Below are positions 35,721-46,559 of a stretch of 64,000 nucleotides of DNA, in pieces. How positions within the stretch are numbered: position 1 is the stretch's first letter; every line of letters begins with the position of its first letter. The notes under the pieces were generated by a model, which was not told the origin of the DNA, made no database searches, and saw nothing but the letters and a program-made list of their open reading frames with translations. Origin of the DNA: Cynocephalus volans (taxonomy: Eukaryota > Chordata > Mammalia > Dermoptera > Cynocephalidae); the NCBI RefSeq assembly GCF_027409185.1, contig NC_084469.1, forward strand, positions 101,991,835-102,055,834. Direction: 5' to 3'. Position numbers and translations under genes: made by a program.

Positions 35721-35798
35721 TAAGGAATTTAGGAAAGTTTGGGGATACAGTTTTTCACTTATTGGATACAAGAGAATGGATACTGGCAAAAAAAATGA

Positions 35799-35804
35799 AA
35801 TAAA
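35799..35804 (+). terminator. Polyadenylation signal candidate
   Basis: AATAAA about 1.3 kb after the first stop, in AT-rich sequence. It would end the ZNF559-like transcript. Confidence 0.45.
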
Positions 35805-35937
35805 TTTTTATTTAAATGAGTTTGTCTATCTGTGTGTCTTTAAAGACTAGTAATGTTGAGCATCTTTTCATATGCTTATTTACCATCCATATATTTTTGG
35901 TGAAGTGTATGCTCTATAATCTTTTATTCCTGTTAAG

Positions 35938-36790
35938 AGTCTTTGGTTTGAGTTGAGTTGGTTCTTTTAATAAACAGATTTATTGAGTTATAATTGCCAT
36001 ATAATAAAACACATATTTTAAGCATACATCTTAAGTTTTGGCATAAACACACATCCCTGAAACCATCACCATACTCAAGAAAATGAACATATTTATCAGC
36101 CCAAACAATTTCTTCCTGCCCTTTTTTAATTCCTTCCTCTCACCATTCCCTTCCCCCTAACTCCTCTGATCCACTGATCTGCTTTCTGTCACAGTAGGCT
36201 ACTTTGCATTTGGTAGAGTTTTTCTATAAGTGGAATCATGCAGTATGCCTTTTTCTGTGGCTTCTTTTAACCCAGAGTAATCATTTTGAGATTCATTCAT
36301 GTTGTAGATTACTTTTCACTGTTGAGTAGTATCATTGTAAGGCATACCACAAATTACTTATTCTTTCACATATTAGTTCCACCTTTTGCCTGTTGTAATT
36401 AAAGTTGCCTTGAACATCCATGTACAAATTGCTTTAACATGTGCTTTCATTTAAGAGTGGAGTGACCAGATGATATGTTAGTGTACATGTAACTTTTTAA
36501 GAAACTACTAAACTTTTCCCAAGTAGTTGTACCATTTGACATTCCCACAAGCAGTGTTTGAGAACTGCAGTTTCTCCTCCACATCTTCGCCAATAATTGG
36601 TATGGTTAGTCTCTTATTTTGACCGTTCTAATGGGTGTAGAGTAGTATCTCATGTTTTTAATTTGCATTTACCTGACTAATGATGTTTAACATGTTTTCA
36701 TGTGCTTATTGGCCTTAAATCTTTGAGGAAGTGTTTGTTTAAATCTTCTGCCTGTATTACATTGGTTTTGAAATTTTTCTTATTGAATTT
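35938..36790 (-). repeat. Old L1M 3' fragment
   Basis: Minus-strand L1 3' UTR wording (TTTATTGAGTTATAATTGCC, GAAACCATCACCATACTC) followed by the ORF2 end landmarks (TTGCCTGTTGTAATTAAAG region, CAATAATTGGTATGG). Confidence 0.7.
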
Positions 36791-36969
36791 TGAGTTTTTC
36801 ATTCTAATATATTTAATATATTTCACTTCAGGTATAATTGCCATATATATTTCAATATATTAGATATATTAGTATATTTAATCTTAATATTTCATAGTTA
36901 ATATAGTTAACATATTTAAATATATAATAAAGTATATTTTGTATTTTATTTTAATGTAGTTAATATATT
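36790..36969. repeat. AT-rich low-complexity tract
   Basis: Repeated ATATATTTAATAT-type words with almost no G or C over 180 bp. Confidence 0.7.
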
Positions 36970-37407
36970 TGTATTAGTCCATTTCTGTTGCTTATAACAA
37001 AATACCTGGAACTGGGTAATTATAAGAAAATGAAATTTATTGCTTACAGTTTCAGCGGCTAGGAAGTCCAAAGTCCAGAGGGAACACATCTGGTGAAGGC
37101 TTTCTTTGGTTGTGACTCCAGTAACAGGAGGGTGTCACATTGTGAAGATGGTGGAGCAGAGAGAGAGACAGACTCTCCTTTCCTTTTAAAGCCTTCAGAA
37201 ACATGCCTTTGACCACCATTGTTAATCCATTCACTACAACATGGTCCTACAATCTAATCACCTCTTCACGGCTCCACCTTTCAATTACCATAGAAGGACT
37301 TCCCACCCTCTTAAGTCACAGTGAGTCCAACTTTCTAATACACAAAACTTAGGAGACACAATTCAAACTTCAGTGAGTTTTGGGGGTACCTAATTCAGTC
37401 CACTACA
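36970..37407 (-). repeat. MaLR-type LTR (THE1/MST/MLT1 group), minus strand
   Basis: Begins TGTATTAGTCCATTTCTG and shares its phrases (AGGAAGTCCAAAGTCCAGAG, GATGGTGGAGCAGAGAG, TCCACCTTTCAATTACC) with the copy at 21364. Confidence 0.85.
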
Positions 37408-37444
37408 GTATTTAATATAATATGTTGTACTTTGGATACAAGTA

Positions 37445-37619
37445 CAAGGGATCTTGAAAACATTCATGGGGGCTAGCTGGTTAGATTAGTTTGTTGTTAG
37501 AGCGTGGTGATGACAACACCAAGGTCCAGCCACCTACAAAAAAGAAAAGGTTAAGTTCATGGAAAGATTCATATTATCTTTTAATTACATTTTTCCACAA
37601 ACTTTTTGAAATACACTCA
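37445..37619. mobile_element. Mariner-derived MITE split by a SINE
   Basis: The left end, CAAGGGATCTTGAAAAC, and the right end, TGAGTGTATTTCAAAAAG on the other strand, match the terminal repeats of the mariner at 27309. TA flanks both sides (37443-37444, 37620-37621). Without the nested SINE it is only about 82 bp, so it is nearly just two terminal repeats, as in MADE1-type MITEs. Confidence 0.65.
37470..37555 (+). mobile_element. tRNA-derived SINE nested in the mariner MITE
   Basis: Head GCTAGCTGGTTAGATTAG, then TTAGAGCGTGGTGATGACAA and CACCAAGGTCCAG. It is flanked by TTCATGG on both sides (37463-37469, 37556-37562). Confidence 0.7.
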
Positions 37620-37971
37620 TACATGATGCACTTTGAGCTAAAATCATTATGTGGCACAAGGTTTGGATCAAAATTGTTGGGGTTTTAGTATTGGGGGGGG
37701 TTGTTTGTTTTGGTTTTGGTGTTTTGGTTCCCACCCTCCATGTTGATATCTAATTGTTCCAGCACCATTTGTTGAAAAGATTATTCTTTCTTCTCCCAAT
37801 TGTCCTAGCATCTTTCTTGAAAACCAAGTTGTCTTTGTGTGTGAGTCTATTTGAACTCTATTCTATTCCATTTACCTACCTGCTTATCTTTATGCCAATA
37901 CTACCCTCTCTTGACTACTTGATTATAATTATCTTTGAAATCTGGTAGTTAGCCCTCCTACTTTGTTTTCC

Positions 37972-38030
37972 TTTTTTTTTTTAGCTGTCTAGGAAGGGGA
38001 TCCGAACCTTGACCTTGGTTACTGCTTTTT
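37972..38030 (-). mobile_element. SINE fragment, minus strand
   Basis: Poly-T then AGGGGATCCGAACCTTGACC, the 3' half of the tRNA-derived SINE. Confidence 0.55.
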
Positions 38031-38735
38031 GGTTTGTTTTTGTTTTTGTTATTTTCCTTTCACAGTTCTTTTAAAATATAAAAACAATTCTTAAGTTACA
38101 TCCAGGCCATACAAATATAGGCCATGAGCCAGATTTGGTCTTGATTTGGCCAATGGGCTATACTTTTCTGACCCTTGTTCTAGGACTTCTGAATCTCCAT
38201 ATAAATTTTAGAATTAGTTTGTCAATTTCTACTTCTCCCCTCAAATAACCTGCCAACATTTTGATTAGCATTGTGTTGAATCTATAGATTGATTTGCACT
38301 GAATTGACATATTAACATTTAGCCTTCCAACCCATGAATATATCTCTCCACTTACTTAGGATTTAAAATTTTTTCTCAGCAATTTTCAATTTCTCATTCA
38401 CTACTAGTATAGAGAAATAAAGTTTTTGTGCATAGGTTGATCTTATATCCTGCAACCTCCTTGTTAGACTTATTTGTTCTGGCAATAAGAACAATAAGAA
38501 TCTATTTTGTAGATTTCATCACATTTTCTACTTGAACAATCCTATTGTCTGCAAATTAAAAAGTTACTTATTTCTTTGCAATCTATATGCCTTTTATGTC
38601 TCCTTCTTGCCTTATTACACTAGTTAGAACCTGCATTATATTGCTGAATAGGATTTGTGAAACCAGACATCCTTGTCGTATTTCTGGTTTGGGGGAAGGC
38701 ATTGAATCTTTTACCATTAGTTGAACATAGTTACC

Positions 38736-38889
38736 TTTTTTTTTTTTTTTTTTTTTTTTTTGTCTTTTTCGTGACCGGCACTCAGCCAGTGAGTGTACCG
38801 GCCATTCCTATATAGGATCCGAACCTGCGGCAGGAGCGTCGCTGCGCTCCCAGCACCGCACTCTCCCAAGTGCGCCACAGGCTCGGCCC
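38736..38889 (-). mobile_element. Dimer-type tRNA-derived SINE, minus strand
   Basis: A 26-bp T run, then on the minus strand two tRNA-like units: GTGGCGCACTTGGGAGAG ... GGTTCGGATCC and GGCCGGTACACTCACTGG. It is flanked by TAGTTACC at 38728-38735 and 38890-38897. Same subfamily as 60673. Confidence 0.85.
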
Positions 38890-39213
38890 TAGTTACCATT
38901 TTTTAAGGGGAAAAAATTCCCTTCTAATATGTATTATCTGCCTTTTTGATTATCTGTCTTTTGTTCTAACTATTGGGTGGGAAGTAGTAGCATGGTTTTT
39001 AATTTGTATTTCTCTTATGCATAAAGATGTTGAGCATCTTTTCAAGTGTTTATTGGCTATTTGTATATCTTATTTGGAAAAATGTCTTTAGATCCTTTGC
39101 CACTACTTTTATTATTTAGTTTTAAGAGTTATCTATATATTCTAGATACAAATCCCTTATTAAATATATAGTTTGCAAATATTTTCTCCCATTCTTTGTA
39201 TTGTCTTCACTTC

Positions 39214-39290
39214 CTTTTTTGGGAGGGGGAAGGGTATTGGTGGCTGGTACAGGGATTGAACTCCCTGGACATGGTGTTATCAGCACCAGG
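39214..39290 (-). mobile_element. SINE fragment, minus strand
   Basis: GGTGGCTGGTACAGGGATTG and CATGGTGTTATCAGCACC match the 3' half of the SINE. Confidence 0.6.
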
Positions 39291-40141
39291 CTGTCTTCAC
39301 TTTCTTGATGGCATTCTTTCAGGTGCAAAAGTACTAAATTTATTTATTTTTTCTTTTGTGGCTTGTGCTTTTGGTGTCAAATCTAAGAAAAACCATTACC
39401 TAACCCAAGGACATGAGGATTTGTTTTCTTCTAGGAATTTTATAGTTTCAGCTCTTACATTGAGATCTATGCTGCATTTTGAACTAATATTTGTGTGTAG
39501 TGTAAGAAATGTGTCCAGCTTTATGCTTTTGCATGTAATACCCTGTTGTCCCAGCACATTTGTTGAAAAAACTGTTCTTTCCCCCATTGAATTGTCTTGG
39601 CATCCTTGTCAAAATCAATTAACTATAAATGTAAAGGTTTACTTCTAGACTCTCAATTCACCTCCACTGTATATGTTTGTCCTTATGCTCATACCACACT
39701 GTCCTGTTTATTATAGCTTTACAGTAATTTTTGAAATTGGAAAGTGTTAGTCATTCTATGATTCTTTTCAATTAATCTTTGTATATGGTACATGGGTCAA
39801 GATTTCCTTTGGAGGGAGTGGGAGGCACGTGAATGATTTTTTTCCAACACAATTGGTTGGAAAAAATCTTTTCTCTATTGGCTTATCTTTGCACCTTTTT
39901 CGAAAGTCAGATTGATCATGTATGTTTAGGTCTATTTCTGGGATCTCTTCTGTTCAATTAGTCTGTGTATTTATCCTTTGCTAATACTACACTTTTTTGA
40001 TTACTGTAGCTTTCTGGTAAGTCATGAAAGCAAGTAGCATGAAGGTTCCAACTTTGATATTAATTTTCAGAATTATCTGGGATATTCTATGTTCTTTGCT
40101 TTTCCACATAAATTTTAAAATCAGCTTTTTTTCTTTTCTTC

Positions 40142-40195
40142 CTTTTTTTCTTTGGTGGCTGGCCAGTATGGGGATCCAAACCCTGGACCAAATGA
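40142..40195 (-). mobile_element. SINE fragment, minus strand
   Basis: TTTGGTGGCTGGCCAGTATG followed by GGGATCCAAACCCTGGACC. Confidence 0.55.
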
Positions 40196-40335
40196 GGCCA
40201 TCCCCTAAAATGAGAATATTGATTTCCATAAAAAGCTGGCTGGGATTTTGAGATTCAGTTGAATCTAAAGATAAATTTAAAGAGATAGCATGTTAATAAT
40301 ATTGGCTGTTTTGATCCATAGATCTGGTCTATACC

Positions 40336-40701
40336 TGCCATGGTCTGAATGTTTGTGCCCCCCCAAAATTCATATGTTGAAATCCTGACCTCCAATGTCA
40401 TGATATTAGGGGGTGGAGCCTTTGGGAAGTGATTAAGTCATGAAGGAGAGTCCTCATGAATGGCATTAGTGCCTTTGTAAATGAGGTCCCAGAGAGCTCA
40501 CTTGTTCCTTCCACCATGTAAGGACAGAACAAGAAGACGGCTGTCTGTGAACCAGGAAGCAGACCCTCACCAGACACTGAATCTGCTAGTACCTTGATCT
40601 TGAACTTCCCAGCCTCCAGAACTGTGCGGAATAAATTTCTGTTGTTTATAAGCCAACCAGTCTTTAGTATTTTGTTACAGAAGCCCAAGAAGACTAAGAC
40701 A
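40336..40701 (+). repeat. MaLR-type LTR, plus strand
   Basis: Starts TGCCATGGTCTGAATGTTTG and ends with GACTAAGACA. It includes CACCAGACACTGAATCTGC, the CCTCCAGAACTGTG segment and an AATAAA signal at about 40630. Confidence 0.85.
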
Positions 40702-41411
40702 ATCTCCCTGTTTTATTAGTTCTTATTTGATTTCTCTCAACAGTGTTTTGTTGTTTTCTGTATTGCACATATTTCTTTGATTCTATTGTAAATGGTAGTT
40801 TTTAAATTTCATTTGTTCAGCGTTAGTGTATAAAATCACAATTTATATTTGGTTATTGACCTTGCATCCTGCAAACTATATATTTAACTATTAGTTCCTG
40901 TAGCTTTGGGGGATATTCTGCACAAATAATTGCATCCTTTGTGTATTAAGGTAGTTTTACTTTCTGATATCTGTGCCTTTTATTTCTTTATATTTAATTA
41001 TTGCACTGGCTAGGACCTCCTGTACAGTGTCAAATAAGAATGGTGAGAACTGACATCCTTGCCTTATTCCCAACTTTAGATAGAAAGCATTCAGCCTTTT
41101 AGGTATGGTGTTAGCTGTAGGTTTTTTGAAGTTGGCTTTATTATATTGAGGAAGTTTCCTTTCTGTTCCCAATTCACTGAGAGATTTTTTTATGAAAATC
41201 TTTTAACATAGAACCCTTTCTTAAGACGTCTGAGAACTTTAGTTTGGTGTCTCATAGACCCTTATGAATAGCTATAATATCTAGAATCTTAAGGTGCCTT
41301 GAAGTCTGTTCCCATTAGACAGTAGAGCTTCTAAGAATCTTGGGCATTGTTTCTCCATAGTTTTACAGACAGTGGCCCAAGATAGAGAAGGGCCTAAGAG
41401 ATTTTGGCCTT

Positions 41412-41940
41412 TTTTTTTTTTTTTTTTTTTTAATGACATAAACCCAGTAAAATTAATGAAAATAAATAGGAAATTTTTTTAAAAAAAATTGTACTGGTAA
41501 AAACAAGGCCAACTTTGACTAAAACAGAAAGAAATAGTACAAAATTAAAAGAGGGCTTTGAACTCCCAAACTGTGGACAGGGAGCAAGATGAAATAGGCC
41601 AATGAAACCACTCAGCTGAAAATATGGTCTACTTTTTATGGGAAAGCGAATATGATTTGGAGGACAGAGCTCCACGAGAATCGTTCCTGTGGAGCTGTAC
41701 TGGTTCTTAAACAGGGAACAGGCAACATGCTCTGGCCTGGATTTCAGAATTGCAGTGGATAAGGGGCTGCTGTGGACCACCCATTCCTCCCCACCCACAC
41801 ATTTTAAATAGGAATGCCTTTTCTGATTTTCCTATTCCTGTCTCAAACTGTATGGTCTTCAGTGGTCTACACTGCTGACTGAGAAGACTCCAGGATCCCA
41901 ATATTCTTCAGAGACACGTAGCCTCTAGAGGTACTCTTTG
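41412..41940 (-). pseudogene. Candidate retrocopied transcript 3' end, minus strand
   Basis: A 20-bp T run at 41412-41431 opens a block of ordinary complexity with no repeat signature. Read on the minus strand, it would end in poly-A, as an L1-mobilised processed pseudogene does. I cannot identify a parent gene. No clear duplication flanks it and no AATAAA lies close to the tail, so the call is weak. Confidence 0.25.
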
Positions 41941-41964
41941 CCCAAGTGTAGGGTTTATGTGTTA

Positions 41965-42110
41965 AGGGCTCAAACTGTGGAGCCCAACTGCTGGAGTGTG
42001 AGTCCTGCAGCTGTTACTTTTGAGCTAGGTGTCCAGGGCACTTCCTTTAGCCTCTCCTAAGCCTCATTCCCCATTTGTTAAATGAGTCCATTAATAAGGC
42101 AAATGATTTT
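41965..42110 (+). repeat. MIR SINE
   Basis: MIR order: CTCAAACTGTGGAGCCC, GAGTCCTGCAGCTGTTACTT, CACTTCCTTTAGCCTCTCC and CCCCATTTGTTAAATGAG. Confidence 0.75.
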
Positions 42111-44794
42111 GTTACTAAATATCAGTGGAAACTTTCTAATAGTCATAACTGTCACAAGGGCTGGTGAGAGCTTACAGTTATTTTGCCCTTACTGGATGCC
42201 ATAAAATACCCTAAAAGTTTTCTGTGGGTCAGCTCACTTCTTCAGTATAACTCTCTGAGGGAGCTACTGTTATTATTGTTTTCTGTGATTTATGTAACAT
42301 GAAATATCCACCATCTTCTCTGATGGATTCTAGCGCACCAAGTTTCACTTTAATCCACCCAGTCTTTAGAGTTCACAGAGGAACACTAGTTACTGATGAC
42401 TTCAGACTTTCTGGCCTCATCCAAAATTAGCAGTTGATTTATATTCCTATAGGTCCTGTATTACTGTTGGCCAGATATTCAGAATTACTGTGTTCCTCTG
42501 AGCACAGAACTCGCAGTTCAATTAATCTATAAATATCTTCAGATGGAAACCCCAGTATCAAAGTTTCAGCCAACCCAGAACTGCCAGCAAAACTGAATCT
42601 GCCCTTGCTAAAAACGTAGTGAACTGTTAATTGTAGAGTATGTGAAATGCACAAAGAAATAATCTTGGAGCAAGTTGGGATAAAAGTAAATAGTTAAGAC
42701 AGGTGGGTAGCACTAGGCTGAGCCTTGCTTACCAGGACTGAAGACTCTGGCCCATCATTCTGCAACTGTGATCCTAGAATGAATAGTTTATACTATTTCT
42801 TTTTCCTCTCTTGTTTGGAAGTTACACAGCAAGCTGCATCCATCTGATTGGACACATACATCATGTACACTCTTGTTAGACATCACGTATTTCAGAAGAT
42901 AAGCATGACAGTAATAAAGCACATGATTTTGTTATTAAGCCACTTACTCTACAGATCCCAAGATGAATCCAAAATCGCCCCCATTGCTGACCCCCAGACA
43001 CCTATTAAGCCTGCATGAAATTATATCAGAGTTAGACTGACCTTTTTTTTTTTTTTTCAATCACTTTGCTTTTTAGTAATCATTCTTCAAATTCAGAACC
43101 ACAAACACTCAGGGAAAGACACAGAAGGGCTGTTTATCTTTCCCCACCATTTTGGCACTTATAGACAATATAATTTATTTAGTTCCAGATTATAACAGTT
43201 ACATGTTGGTTTTCAGGAATTATAAGGAAATGGAAGACTACTGCTGTCATCACGTAAGAGGGACGAAATCTTTATTCCTTTGTCAATTGCACATATCTTA
43301 ATATTGACAAGGGAAGGTAAATACTTTTCTAAAAGTATACATGAGCATTTAATGACACCGTAGGTTTTGGTTTTGAACCCTGAAAACCCCCATGTTTAGT
43401 CTCATTGGTAATATGTATTCAAATATGTCTCAATTCTGAACCCGTATGTGCTGCAATTTTGCATCTTTATGTAAATAGTGAGAGGGGCCTTTGTTTTGAG
43501 GAAAATACTAGAGTACTCTTTTTTAAAAAATATTCTAAAAATCTGGCCAATAACAATACAGAATCCAGAAAAGTGAACTTTTCATATGGAAGAAAAACTA
43601 TCCATTTAGATTTTAAAAGCCTATTTTCAGTTTTGGGGTCTGCTTTTTTAAAAATTTCTTTAAGAAATCACAGATTTTAGGCAAACACATCACAAAGTCT
43701 TCTTAGATTTGTATGAATCTATGGTGTTTTAATGTAAATGCTTTCACCTTAACATGGCTTTTACAAATGCATGTGAGGAAATCTCCAGGGTTTCTATACT
43801 GCCTACCCCAAACTGACTGTTGTCAGAGCCCATAGGGGCCCCCACAGGAGAAGCCTGTGTTATTCTCAGATGAGATTCATCCAAGTGGGAAATTCACATC
43901 TAGCGCAGTAGTTTTGGGCCATCCCCTTTCTGAGCCTCAGTCTCTGTCACCTCAAAGACATTGAGGTGGGTCCCCTCAGGGCTTATCTTTGACATAAAAT
44001 TATTGCCCCCACCAGTCTTTGCATTCATGGAAGGTATTCATGTGTGGAAAAGCCTCCACCTGAGGGCTCAGTGTTAATTGTTAGCAGTGGGGAGCAGAGC
44101 AGGCTGTGGTGAGGAGACATTCCACTGACTTTAGTTTCTGGGCGCTCTGGAACTCTTACCCTCTGGAACTTCCTTCTCCTCCACTACTACCACTCAACAA
44201 AACATTAAAACGGGGAATTGGTTTCGTCAGTGAACTAGATGTATTCCAGTGAACAGGCAGCCTGTGCTTTGTATCTGCATGTGTGCAGTCTTGTCACTTC
44301 CCCTAGAAAAGAGGAACCTCTGTGATTCTGGCTCTGTGTATAACTACAGGTGGCCAAGGCAGAGGTATTGGCAAAGGCTGTGTGTGTTTGTGGTGGAGCT
44401 CAGGAGAGCTAATGGGCATTTTACTTGTGCCTCAAAATGCCACACTTTGTCCCTAGAGCAAAGCCCATAGTACTTGGTCAATAAAAGTGTGTAAATATCC
44501 TCACACTTCACCTAATAATACCTTGTTAGACTGTGATTAATATGTGGTAAAGAAAAGAACCTAACACCTTCAAACCTTTTTTTCATGGATTCAGAGTGAA
44601 ATTTTTATTTTAAACACGTGGTCCTAATGTTTAAATTTAATATTGGTAATTAGGTCCGTAGCCGTTTAAGGCCCTTCTGGCCAGGTATTTTATCGAGCTG
44701 GTTTCTGTGAGAAGCACAGACCTCCAGAAGTTGAGATTTCTTTTAAGCAAGATTTCCAGTTCTAGGTGACTCTATTAAATAATATTAATAATGA
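42111..44794. other. No gene or recognised repeat
   Basis: The longest stretch with little obvious transposon content. Short open frames lack family signatures. It lies between the ZNF559-like and ZNF177-like units. Confidence 0.45.
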
Positions 44795-44801
44795 TCCTCT
44801 T

Positions 44802-44896
44802 GCCTGGCCGGTTAGCTCAGTTAGAGCGTGGTGTTATAACACCAAGGTCAAGGGTTCGAATCCGTGTAAGGCCAGCTGCCAAAAAAAAAAAAAAAG
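44802..44896 (+). mobile_element. tRNA-Ile-like SINE (best-preserved monomer)
   Basis: CTGGCCGGTTAGCTCAGTTAG followed by GTGGTGTTATAACACCAAGG and a perfect B box GGTTCGAATCC (44853-44863), then GTAAGGCCAGCTGCC and A15. It is flanked by TCCTCTT at 44795-44801 and 44897-44903. The poly-A tail, duplication and a shortened A box show it is a SINE, not a working tRNA gene. Confidence 0.88.
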
Positions 44897-44903
44897 TCCT
44901 CTT

Positions 44904-45479
44904 AACCTTTCTTAAACCCTGCTTCTAAGACAGTCGTTTTATTCATTGGAGTGCCTGGAAAAGGCACAAAGAGGGGGCTATTGAGATTTTTTAACACTCT
45001 GGCTTGGGTTTTAAATGTAGTAATTACCGCAAAGCACCGTAACACGCATCTTTCGATTGTGCAGGTGTAAGAGTCAGTACTCTCTTGGCCCTGACAAGAT
45101 CCCATTTCTTGGCAGATAATTTCAAGTGCTGATAGGGGTGAGTGGATGGATGTGTGTTTAAAGTATCTGGATCTCATTGTTTAAACTGGGGTCCGGAGAA
45201 AAGAATCCCTGACTTCTGGGGGTCTTTGGTCAGGAAGAGGGTGGGGCGCGGGGGGGACGATGACCACACAAGGGTATCTACGGTGGGCTAGAAGTGAGGC
45301 TTGGACCCCCTCCCTAGCGGCTGCACGGTCCCCTTTTTGTCTGGGGACCCTTTTTCCTTTGGGGAACACCGTATGGAATCAAAGTCCTGGGCTTAAGTTC
45401 CTGCGGATCCTGTTACCTAGCTATGAGGCCAATAGCAACTTACTTGACTTGCTGTGCCTATGTTTCCTCTTAAAAAGAG
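44904..45479. other. No gene or recognised repeat
   Basis: Upstream flank of the second CpG island. Confidence 0.4.
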
Positions 45480-45950
45480 TAAAATGCGTCTCCAACCTTC
45501 GTCCTATCTCCTAGCGCGGGCCGCTTCCCACGCCTCCCGGCCCTTCTTGGCCCCGCCCCCATCCGGGCCCGCCTCTCGCGCCCAAAGCCGGAAGCGGAAA
45601 AGTGCGTTAGTCGCGGCGCAGCCTTTCTTGGAGCTGCCTCCAGCGGCTGGGGACGGGTTTCCGCGTCAGTCCGCGTTGTTCCGGCCCAAGCTCGGCCCGG
45701 GAGGGAAGGGGTCTAGGGCACAACTTGCAGCCCGGCTGCTTGGGAGCCGGCGTTTCCTCCCGCCGGACTCCACGGCCGGGGTTGTCGCCGTGTTTCTTTC
45801 CAGAGCCTTCTCCCGGCGCGGCCAGAGTCCAGGCAGCCGCTTGGGACGTCGGTTCCCAGGAGGCGGGTGGGTTAATGCGGTCAGAGCGCGTCGTCAGGAC
45901 CCTTTCCCTATCCTCTCTGTACGTTCCTGGTTAGAAGTCCCCCCAAAAAT
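45480..45950 (+). promoter_or_regulatory. CpG-island promoter, probably of the ZNF177-like gene
   Basis: Dense CpG region with a GC box (CCCCGCCCCC, 45551-45560) and an ETS-like CCGGAAGCGG site (about 45588-45598). The ZNF177-like coding exons start 16 kb downstream on the + strand. A first-exon donor may lie at GCGG|GTGGGT near 45865, but this is uncertain. The 188-codon open frame across the island has no family signature. Confidence 0.6.
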
Positions 45951-46559
45951 CACTTTATTTTTTATACAAGAAAATGCCCTTTCCCGTACCTCAGTTTCCT
46001 TCATTAATGGCATATTTTGAGATACTGTTATTACTCTACCGATGTCTTCCCCCCGCCCCCGGTTCTGTGGATGCACCCTAGACCCTGGTTGACAAATTTG
46101 AGTTGTTCCCATCTGAACGAGCTTGTGCGTGTTTCTTCATGTTTGTGGCCTTAGGTCTTCAAGGTCGATTTAATTTTAAGAATAAATTTGTTGAGTCAAG
46201 GGCTAAAATGCATGTGTAACATTTCTAGGTATTACCAAATGCCCCTCTCCATGAGACTTGTGCAGTTTCGAGCCCGGGGGGTGTATATTTTGTGTCCAGC
46301 AAGGTGCAGACCTCTCTGTTTTCAAACAATTTATTTGTAGATTTTTTTTTTTTTTTGGATGTTTAGATACCATCATATCATCTATGAATAATAACAGGAT
46401 TATTCTTCTTTACAATCCAAACTATTATGTGCCCCCCCCCGAATTTGCTGCTCTACCTTTCCCCTCCAAAACACTGGAAGGAGCAACCCTGTTCTTCCAG
46501 GTCTCAGAATTTTAAGTCTTTCAGCTTGTCACTTCTTACGTGTTTGCTGTGTGGTCTTG
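45951..46559. other. No gene or recognised repeat
   Basis: Proximal first-intron sequence with T and C runs only. Confidence 0.4.

Larger units (their letters stand above)
37720..41210 (-). repeat. Old L1 fragments (ORF2), interrupted by SINEs and an LTR
   Basis: Several minus-strand L1 ORF2 segments with repeated landmarks (CCAGCACCATTTGTTGAAAAG at 37760; CCCAGCACATTTGTTG at 39550; a third start after 39780), so at least two old L1 insertions overlap. The later part (40710-41210) carries the AATGGTGAGAACTGACATCC region of reverse transcriptase. Confidence 0.7.

Noticed and set aside
41430..41798. 122-codon minus-strand frame as a coding gene
   Set aside because: No recognisable domain; better seen as part of a possible retrocopied untranslated region.
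44802..44896. A functional tRNA-Ile gene
   Set aside because: Poly-A tail, target-site duplication and a shortened A-box/D-arm show a SINE.
45454..46020. 188-codon open frame across the second CpG island
   Set aside because: Arg/Ala/Pro-rich translation caused by GC content, with no domain, and it runs through the promoter.
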